A program made the position numbers and the translations under genes. The notes under the pieces were generated by a model. That model had not been told where the DNA came from, ran no database searches, and saw only the letters and a program-made list of their open reading frames with translations. Of a stretch of DNA of 11,645 nucleotides, positions 6,682-11,645 are shown in pieces; position 1 is the stretch's first letter; each line of letters begins with the position of its first letter. The stretch spans positions 1 to 11,645 of the forward strand of contig JAJCYK010000420.1 of assembly GCA_029262935.1 (NCBI GenBank), given 5' to 3'. The DNA is from Cytophagales bacterium. Its GTDB lineage: Bacteria > Bacteroidota > Bacteroidia > Cytophagales > Cyclobacteriaceae.

Positions 6682-7791
6682 ATGCTTAAACTTGTACTAT
6701 CATTTATTTTGTTGTTAACATCAATTCCCATCTTCTCACAAGCTGAAAGTGAGCCAATAAAAATAGGGGTGGTTGGTTTGGTTCATTCACATGTACACTG
6801 GGTGTTAAATCGCGCCTCCGATGGGGATTTTGAAATCGTGGGCATAGTTGAACCCAACCAGGAGCTGGCGGAGAGATATTTAAATCAATACAAGCTGCCT
6901 ATGAGCTTGATATATCCCACCATAGAAGCCATGTTGGAGCATACAGAACCAGAAGCGGTAACCGCTTTTAACACCATTCGTGATCATTTGAAAGTAGTTG
7001 AATTGTGTGCCCCCAAAGGGATTCATGTTATGGTTGAAAAGCCCATGGCGGTAAATTTGGAGCATGCGCAAAAAATGGTGGATCTAGCTAAGAAGCATCA
7101 AATCTTTCTGCTCACCAACTATGAGACTACTTGGTATAGTAGCAATCATCAGATTAAAAAAATACTGGCTGATGAACCTGAAGTTTTTGGTGACATAAGA
7201 AAGGTAGTTATTCACGATGGTCACCCAGGACCTCAGGAGATCGGGGTTGATGCCGAGTTTTTGGAATGGTTGACTGATCCCTATTGGAATGGAGCCGGAG
7301 CATTAACTGATTTCGGATGCTATGGTGCCAATTTATCCACTTGGTTGCATCATGGCCACCGACCCCTCTACGTTTCAGCTATTACCCAGCAAATTAAACC
7401 CCATATTTATCCTAAGGTAGAGGATGAAGCGACAATAATATTAGCTTATCCCCAGGCCCAAACCATCATTCAAGCTAGTTGGAACTGGAATTACAGTCGT
7501 AAGGACATGGAGGTTTATACAGAGAAGGGTTATCTACATGCCTTAAACGGAAAGGATATGAAAGTAATGCGTTCAGAGAAGGCCGGAGCCGTGTTGGAAA
7601 CAGCACCGGATTTACCAATCAGTACCAACGACCCCTTCACCTATTTTATGGAAGTAATTAAGGGAAATATAATACTGCATGCAGAAGATTTAAGCAGCCC
7701 AGAGAATAATCTTATTGTGGTACAAATCTTAGAGGCCGCCAAACGTTCCGCCAGTGAAGGTCGAGTGGTCTTTTTGAAAGAGCTGGATTAG
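6682..7791 (+). CDS. Exported Gfo/Idh/MocA family oxidoreductase
   Basis: This 369-residue protein opens with a Sec-type signal (MLKLVLSFILLLTSIPIFSQ) with no twin arginine. The mature chain is a Gfo/Idh/MocA enzyme: an N-terminal Rossmann domain (25-145) and a C-terminal alpha/beta domain with a large sheet. The catalytic-lysine motif is VEKPMAVN (118-125; E119, K120, P121). The second active-site segment is GAGALTDFGCYGANL (204-218), with D210 and Y214 instead of the more usual His, as in glucose-fructose oxidoreductase. The nucleotide loop is aberrant: GLVHSH (32-37) where GxGxxG is expected. Family members oxidise or reduce sugars, inositols or pyrans with NAD(P). A periplasmic one would need a tightly held cofactor. 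Its stop overlaps by four bases the stop of the convergent sulfatase gene. Family assignment is firm; substrate, cofactor retention and direction are unknown. Confidence 0.87.
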   Translation: MLKLVLSFILLLTSIPIFSQAESEPIKIGVVGLVHSHVHWVLNRASDGDFEIVGIVEPNQELAERYLNQYKLPMSLIYPTIEAMLEHTEPEAVTAFNTIRDHLKVVELCAPKGIHVMVEKPMAVNLEHAQKMVDLAKKHQIFLLTNYETTWYSSNHQIKKILADEPEVFGDIRKVVIHDGHPGPQEIGVDAEFLEWLTDPYWNGAGALTDFGCYGANLSTWLHHGHRPLYVSAITQQIKPHIYPKVEDEATIILAYPQAQTIIQASWNWNYSRKDMEVYTEKGYLHALNGKDMKVMRSEKAGAVLETAPDLPISTNDPFTYFMEVIKGNIILHAEDLSSPENNLIVVQILEAAKRSASEGRVVFLKELD

Positions 7792-9305
7792 GGATTTTGA
7801 ACAGTCATGGTTTCTAGCAATTTATGTAGTCGATCCACCCGGGCTGGCTCGGAGGCATATAAATTGTCTGTTTCCCCAGGATCTTTTTCCAAATGATAAA
7901 GTGTTCCTGGGGCTTCACCTGCTAACGGTTCACTATAGCTAGGTTGAGTAAAACCACCGGAGCCCAATTGCGGTGTATATTTCCAATCACCTTCGCGTAT
8001 AGCAAAATGTCCATTTAGGGAATGCTGGATCATTACCTGTCTGATGGGTTCGTAAGCTTGTTGCATATAGGCGTCAACCATGTTATAGCTATCCTCCGCT
8101 GCCCCGGCTGGAGGCTCCTCCCCTAACACACCCGCGATAGTAGCAAAAAAGTCCGTTGTGCTAATTAAATAAGGTGAAACGGTACCGGCAGGTACTGCCT
8201 GAGGCCACCTTACAATATATGGGATACGATGTCCGCCCTCATAAATATCTGCTTTTTGGCCCCGATAGCGGTAATTGGAGCGGTGTGCGAACTGCTCCTT
8301 ATCCAATGGAGTCCAATGGGCTCCATTATCTGAGCTTAATAAAACTAAAGTGTTTTCAGTCAAGTCAAGCTCATCCAAAGCGGTCAATATTTGGCCCACA
8401 GTAGCATCAACCTGTTTTACAAAATCTCCATATCTTCCTGCTTCACTGGTTTGGTGATATGAGGTGAGTGGGACCCAGGGTGCATGGGGGGCAGTTAATG
8501 GAAAATATAAAAAGAAAGGTGTGCCTTCCGCTCCTCGTGTTTGAATATAATTTAATGCTTTATCAGTGAGTTCGCCCAGAACATTTTCAATTTCCATGTC
8601 AGGAGCAATTTCCCCAGCCCGCCAAAACACACCTCTTCCATCAACTGCTTCACTTTTACCCGCGGTAAAAGCGGTGGGTTCGGTAACGGCTTGGTCATTT
8701 TCAAGAAACAAATAGGGTGTCATGTCCAATGATGATGGAAAAACGAAAGAGTAATCAAAACCTAACGACGAAGGCCCTCCGCTCACTGCCCGACTAAAAT
8801 CTACGTTACTCCCTCTTGTACTGTCAAATAGAAACTTATAATCATACAATATCACGGGGCTATCTTGATTTATCTTTTGCCAACCCAACCCTAGATGCCA
8901 CTTACCAACCACCGCCGTATGATATCCATGCTCCTGCAAAAATAAGGCTACCGTCGGTCTTTTCTTCTCAATTAAAGGCGGAGAATAACCCCACAAGACA
9001 CCGGATTTTAGGGGGCTACGCCAGGCATACCTCCCGGTGAGTATTCCATATCGGGTAGGTGTACAAACAGAGGAAGCAGAATGTGCGTCCGTAAAGTACA
9101 TACCCTCCTTAATAAGTCGATCTATATGTGGGGTTTGGATGGCAGATGCCTCGTTTAATCCACTGATGTCGCCATAACCCAAATCATCCGCTAGAATATA
9201 TATGATGTTGGGGGGTATTGGTTTGGTTTCTTCTGGCTCTTGTTTCTGGCAGCCTAAAAGTATTAATAACATTACTGTAATCCGGGCCATACTAAGTAGC
9301 GACAT
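7788..9305 (-). CDS. Sulfatase lipoprotein (S1 family, Cys-type)
   Basis: This 505-residue protein has a lipoprotein signal ending in LLGC, with Cys19 lipidated and QKQEPEE following it. Such charged residues after the Cys resemble the surface-export signal of Bacteroidota lipoproteins. The catalytic domain has the sulfatase set: ADDLGYGD (39-46; metal-binding D40, D41), CTPTR (81-85) where C81 becomes formylglycine, LTGRY (89-93), GKWHLG (134-139; K135, H137), APHAPW (272-277; H274) and SSDNGAH (324-330; D326, N327). K351 lies in RGQKADIYEGG. It should hydrolyse sulfate esters, probably on a glycan. Activity requires a formylglycine-generating enzyme or anaerobic maturase encoded elsewhere. 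The start is the first ATG; the internal Met6 would leave a very short signal. Subfamily and substrate are not assigned. The gene converges on, and overlaps by four bases, the oxidoreductase gene. Confidence 0.94.
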   Translation of the reverse strand: MSLLSMARITVMLLILLGCQKQEPEETKPIPPNIIYILADDLGYGDISGLNEASAIQTPHIDRLIKEGMYFTDAHSASSVCTPTRYGILTGRYAWRSPLKSGVLWGYSPPLIEKKRPTVALFLQEHGYHTAVVGKWHLGLGWQKINQDSPVILYDYKFLFDSTRGSNVDFSRAVSGGPSSLGFDYSFVFPSSLDMTPYLFLENDQAVTEPTAFTAGKSEAVDGRGVFWRAGEIAPDMEIENVLGELTDKALNYIQTRGAEGTPFFLYFPLTAPHAPWVPLTSYHQTSEAGRYGDFVKQVDATVGQILTALDELDLTENTLVLLSSDNGAHWTPLDKEQFAHRSNYRYRGQKADIYEGGHRIPYIVRWPQAVPAGTVSPYLISTTDFFATIAGVLGEEPPAGAAEDSYNMVDAYMQQAYEPIRQVMIQHSLNGHFAIREGDWKYTPQLGSGGFTQPSYSEPLAGEAPGTLYHLEKDPGETDNLYASEPARVDRLHKLLETMTVQNP

Positions 9306-9381
9306 AAATGTGGTGGTTTACAATCAAGATAATAATTTTGGCAATATTAATTCCTTAACTTTAAACAAAGTCTTATAACTC
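9306..9381. promoter_or_regulatory. Divergent promoter region between sulfatase and FMN oxidoreductase
   Basis: This 76-base AT-rich gap must drive the sulfatase leftward and the flavoprotein operon rightward. On the minus strand, TTTG (complement of 9366-9369) and TAATATTG (complement of 9342-9349, seven of eight -7 positions) are 16 bases apart. On the plus strand TTTG at 9337-9340 and TAACTTTA at 9356-9363 (seven of eight) are 15 bases apart. Both spacings are shorter than the usual 19, so each element is tentative. The two candidates overlap, so the two transcription units may compete. No repeat that would mark an operator is evident. Confidence 0.3.
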
Positions 9382-9897
9382 GTGAATTCTAAAATCGCCA
9401 TCATCGAAGGTAGCGCCCGAAGTAACGGGGACACCCGTATGCTCACCAACTATTTAAGACAGGACCAATCCAATTGGGACCTTTTCGATTTGAACCAGTT
9501 GAATATTGGGCCCTATGACTATCAACAGCGCAATCAGGATGATGATTTTTTAACAACCGCTCAGAGGTTGTTGGAATACCCTACATTAATATTGGCTACT
9601 CCCATTTATTGGTACACGGTGAGCGGCGCCATGAAGGATTTTATGGACCGCATTTCAGACTTATTGGTGGATCCTCATAAGGATATTGGGAGAGCCCTAA
9701 GAGGAAAACGTATGGCCAGCTTGAGCTGTAGTCGTGGCGAAGACCTGGTGGCTGGATTTGAAATGCCTTTGAGAGAAACGGCAAATTATCTGGGAATGGA
9801 TTATTTGGGGCATTATCACGGCTGGGTACAAGATGATCGTATCGCACCCAAAGCGGTGACGGTGATGGATCAACTTAAAAAAAGCGTATCGGAATAG
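9382..9897 (+). CDS. FMN-dependent NAD(P)H oxidoreductase, flavodoxin-like
   Basis: This 171-residue protein has a flavodoxin-like fold. The FMN-phosphate loop EGSARSNGDT (9-18) sits after the first strand. LATPIYWYTVSGAMKDFMDR (71-90) is the signature of the NADPH-dependent FMN reductase/NAD(P)H oxidoreductase group, where P74-Y76-W77 contact the flavin ring. ASLSCSRGED (112-121) is the third flavin loop. It should be a cytosolic dimer that reduces quinones, nitro- or azo-compounds or free flavin; the natural substrate is unknown. The start is GTG at 9382: an in-frame TAA lies at 9376-9378, and the next ATG (Met20) would remove the FMN loop. It heads a same-strand run with the HAD and hydrolase genes, 44 bases before the former. 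Confidence 0.88.
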   Translation: MNSKIAIIEGSARSNGDTRMLTNYLRQDQSNWDLFDLNQLNIGPYDYQQRNQDDDFLTTAQRLLEYPTLILATPIYWYTVSGAMKDFMDRISDLLVDPHKDIGRALRGKRMASLSCSRGEDLVAGFEMPLRETANYLGMDYLGHYHGWVQDDRIAPKAVTVMDQLKKSVSE

Positions 9898-9941
9898 TTT
9901 TCCAGGCTTTCATTTCTCTTGGGAAACATTTATGTTTAATC

Positions 9942-10625
9942 ATGTCTATAAAAGTAATAGCCTTTGATGCCGATGATACCTTATGGCATAATGAATCTTT
10001 CTTTCAGGAAGCTGAAAATCGTTTCAAAGACCTGTTAGAAGATTACTTGCCCCAGCACACCGTGAGCCGCGAGCTTTTGAAGACGGAAATTGAAAACTTA
10101 CCTTGGTATGGATATGGTATTAAGGCTTTTATGTTGTCAATGATTGAAACTGCCATAGGCATTACGGATGGGCAGCTTAAATCCAGTGATATCGTAAAGA
10201 TCATAGGTTTTGGAAAGGAGCTTTTAGCAAAACCTGTAGTGATGTTAGAAGGTGTGGAAGAGGTATTGTCTACCTTAGAATCAAAGTATAGGCTGGTATT
10301 GGCCACCAAAGGAGACCTTCTAGATCAGGAACGAAAATTGAATAAATCCCTGCTGGCCAAATATTTTCATCACATAGAAATAATGTCTGAGAAGAAAGAA
10401 GCTGATTTTTCTAAATTGATCAGACATTTAGATGTGCCGCCAGAAAATTTTGCTATGATTGGCAACTCTTTAAGATCGGATGTTATGCCTGTATTGAGCC
10501 TTGGAGGTCATGCCTTTCATATTCCATATCACGTCACCTGGGATTTGGAAAAGGTAGATCATAAAATTGATCATGTCAACTTTCGACAGCTGGAAAAAAT
10601 AACAGATCTACTTCAACATCTTTAG
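9942..10625 (+). CDS. HAD family hydrolase (phosphatase)
   Basis: This 227-residue cytosolic protein carries the four HAD motifs. Motif I is FDADDTLW (8-15), with nucleophile D9 and acid/base D11. Motif II is LATKGD (120-125), with T122. Motif III is the lysine in SEKKEAD (149-155). Motif IV is IGNSLRSDV (173-181), with D180. The helical cap at about 18-95, inserted between motifs I and II, is C1-type, as in phosphoglycolate phosphatase or haloacid dehalogenase relatives. The stretch after motif IV, LGGHAFHIPYHVTW (187-200), is characteristic of one HAD subgroup without an agreed substrate. It should remove phosphate from a small metabolite in a Mg-dependent reaction. The downstream hydrolase starts two bases after its stop, so the two are almost certainly translated from one message, probably together with the upstream flavoprotein gene. 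Confidence 0.9.
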   Translation: MSIKVIAFDADDTLWHNESFFQEAENRFKDLLEDYLPQHTVSRELLKTEIENLPWYGYGIKAFMLSMIETAIGITDGQLKSSDIVKIIGFGKELLAKPVVMLEGVEEVLSTLESKYRLVLATKGDLLDQERKLNKSLLAKYFHHIEIMSEKKEADFSKLIRHLDVPPENFAMIGNSLRSDVMPVLSLGGHAFHIPYHVTWDLEKVDHKIDHVNFRQLEKITDLLQHL

Positions 10626-10627
10626 GT

Positions 10628-11137
10628 ATGTTCTTGAACTTGCCCGGGCTGCGTAACTCCAATCAAGATCATTGGCAAAGCGTTTGGGAGCGTCAATATC
10701 CTGAACACTTTCTAAGAGTGATTCAAGACGATTGGGAAATGCCCCAACGTACCAAATGGGTGTCTCGTTTACAAGAATACATTGCTCGTTACACTCCCCA
10801 TGAAGTCGTTTTAGTAGGCCACAGCGTGGGATGTGCGACCGTATTACATTGGTATCAGCAGTACCAAATTCCCGTAAAAGCTGCGCTCTTAGTAGCTCCA
10901 AGTGATGTGGATCACCCCCAATATCCCTCATATATTCAGGGGTTTAGCCCCATGCCTTTGGTACGAATGCCATTTCCTACGGTGGTGGTAGCCAGTGATG
11001 ACGATCATGTGATCTCCCTGGACAGGGCGCAATTTTTTGCCGATTCCTGGGGCAGTGAACTGGAGCTGTTAAACCGAGCCGGTCATATTGAAGTTCCTTG
11101 GAATGGCGCGGAAAAACTATGGCAAAGTTGGTTATAA
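10628..11137 (+). CDS. RBBP9/YdeN-type serine hydrolase
   Basis: This 169-residue protein is a minimal alpha/beta hydrolase of the RBBP9/YdeN (formerly DUF1234-like) family and has the family's usual short length. PGLRNSNQDHWQSVWE (6-21) is the family's N-terminal signature. VLVGHSVGC (61-69) contains the nucleophile S66 in a canonical GHSVG. VVVASDDDH (119-127) holds the acid, most likely D126, and RAGHIE (150-155) holds the catalytic H153. There is no signal peptide, so it is cytosolic. The natural substrate is unknown; human RBBP9 shows serine hydrolase/aminopeptidase activity. It begins two bases after the HAD gene stop. Its TAA stop lies inside a six-base overlap with the convergent gene to its right, leaving no room for a separate terminator. 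Confidence 0.9.
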   Translation: MFLNLPGLRNSNQDHWQSVWERQYPEHFLRVIQDDWEMPQRTKWVSRLQEYIARYTPHEVVLVGHSVGCATVLHWYQQYQIPVKAALLVAPSDVDHPQYPSYIQGFSPMPLVRMPFPTVVVASDDDHVISLDRAQFFADSWGSELELLNRAGHIEVPWNGAEKLWQSWL

Positions 11138-11645
11138 TATGACCACCTCGTCAATGTAAAAACGACTTGGTTCGCCCGCGCGATGGTGTCCGGTGGGGAT
11201 AGGGGCTACTGGCAAGATTTTCACTTTCAAAGCCTGTACTTCCGTACTTTCAAACGGCATTTTGATAGTAACTTTGTTCCGTCCCTGAGTATGGCTAACC
11301 TTTAGGTCATTTGATTCCGCTAAAAGTTCATACGATTTCCCATTGCGGGATCCCCATACTTGAATTGTTTCCGGAACATAAATACCGGAGATGGTCATGC
11401 GCAAACAAGTGATCTGAATTTCTTGAGTGGTAGTTGGTTCAGGAAAATTAAAATCTACTTCCAAATCATTATTGAAACCTTGCCAGTTGTCACTGGTAAC
11501 GGTCAAGGCCCCGTAGTTAAAATCGACTAAGGCTTGGACACCGGCAGCATCTTTGTAATCCAAATAAGGGGAATGGTACTTCACTTCAGTATTTCCTCCC
11601 AGATGTATTGGAAATTCAAAATGAGTAATCTTCCCCAATGATTCT
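11132..11645 (-). CDS. C-terminal part of a probable glycoside hydrolase (GH20-like tail), partial
   Basis: Only the last 170 or so residues are in the window; the frame is open to base 11645, so an apparent TTG start at 11638 is not real. The visible part is a beta-rich, galactose-binding-like (F5/8 type C-like) module: LTVTSDNWQGFNNDLEVDF, then IQITCLRMTISGIYVPETI and VWGSRNGKSYELL, ending in GHHRAGEPSRFYIDEVVIL. The order W-Q-G-F, D-L-E-V, P-x-x-I-x-V-x-x-S-x-x-G-K, and a terminal G-H-x-x-A-G-x-x-x-x-x-x-x-D-E resembles the C-terminal module of Bacteroidota family 20 beta-hexosaminidases. The catalytic domain lies outside the window, so the enzyme class is inference; other glycan enzymes carry related modules. 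The module would bind or support carbohydrate in the envelope. It converges on, and overlaps by six bases, the RBBP9-type gene. Confidence 0.6.
   Translation of the reverse strand, partial: ESLGKITHFEFPIHLGGNTEVKYHSPYLDYKDAAGVQALVDFNYGALTVTSDNWQGFNNDLEVDFNFPEPTTTQEIQITCLRMTISGIYVPETIQVWGSRNGKSYELLAESNDLKVSHTQGRNKVTIKMPFESTEVQALKVKILPVAPIPTGHHRAGEPSRFYIDEVVIL

Noticed and set aside
9931..9938. TATGTTTA as a promoter box for the HAD gene
   Set aside because: It lies three bases before the ATG, too close to give a usable leader; co-transcription with the upstream flavoprotein gene is simpler.
1..11645. Search by eye for tRNA, rRNA, CRISPR repeats, transposases, attachment sites or toxin-antitoxin pairs
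   Set aside because: No repeated spacers, no cloverleaf in the short gaps, and no mobile-element or defence protein families were seen.

Overview
The window looks like chromosomal DNA of a member of the Bacteroidota, probably environmental. Support comes from several features. Base composition is moderate and start codons sit in A-rich, Shine-Dalgarno-poor leaders. At least one upstream region carries the Bacteroidota -7 box TAnnTTTG. Many products are exported by Sec signals or are lipoproteins, including a sulfatase lipoprotein with a charged stretch after the lipidated Cys. The lineage cannot be fixed more closely from the sequence alone. There is no rRNA, tRNA, CRISPR array, insertion sequence or phage gene, and the longest stretch without a gene is about 180 bases.

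Layout. Bases 1-187 hold the tail of a threonine/serine dehydratase. It is followed 11 bases later by a large lipoprotein (199-2754) made of a 'PVC-type' dehydrogenase beta-propeller, HEAT-like helices and a C-terminal haem c domain. This gene converges on an exported DinB-fold protein (2776-3363, minus). Four plus-strand genes follow, all exported or membrane-embedded: a secreted alpha/beta hydrolase (3538-4293), a DUF1223 thioredoxin-fold protein with a CxxC pair (4475-5242), an MFS transporter (5410-6630) and an exported Gfo/Idh/MocA oxidoreductase (6682-7791). The last of these overlaps, stop codon against stop codon, a minus-strand sulfatase lipoprotein (7788-9305). From a short divergent promoter region three cytosolic plus-strand genes run rightward: an FMN-dependent NAD(P)H oxidoreductase with a GTG start (9382-9897), a HAD phosphatase (9942-10625) and an RBBP9/YdeN-type serine hydrolase (10628-11137). 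The last again overlaps tail-to-tail a minus-strand gene cut by the window edge (11132-11645), whose product ends in a beta-sandwich module like those at the end of family 20 hexosaminidases.

How the genes may work together. Most of the window is envelope biochemistry. The sulfatase, the probable hexosaminidase tail, the exported sugar-type oxidoreductase and the propeller/cytochrome lipoprotein would fit breakdown and oxidation of sulfated or amino-sugar glycans outside the inner membrane. This is inference. There is no SusC/SusD pair, no sulfatase-maturating enzyme and no regulator in the window, so it is not a complete polysaccharide utilisation locus. The three cytosolic genes at the right look like ordinary housekeeping enzymes. 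I see no clear new defence or mobile system. The most unusual items are the Sec-exported Gfo/Idh/MocA enzyme with a rewritten nucleotide-binding loop and the exported DinB-fold protein with a substituted metal ligand.
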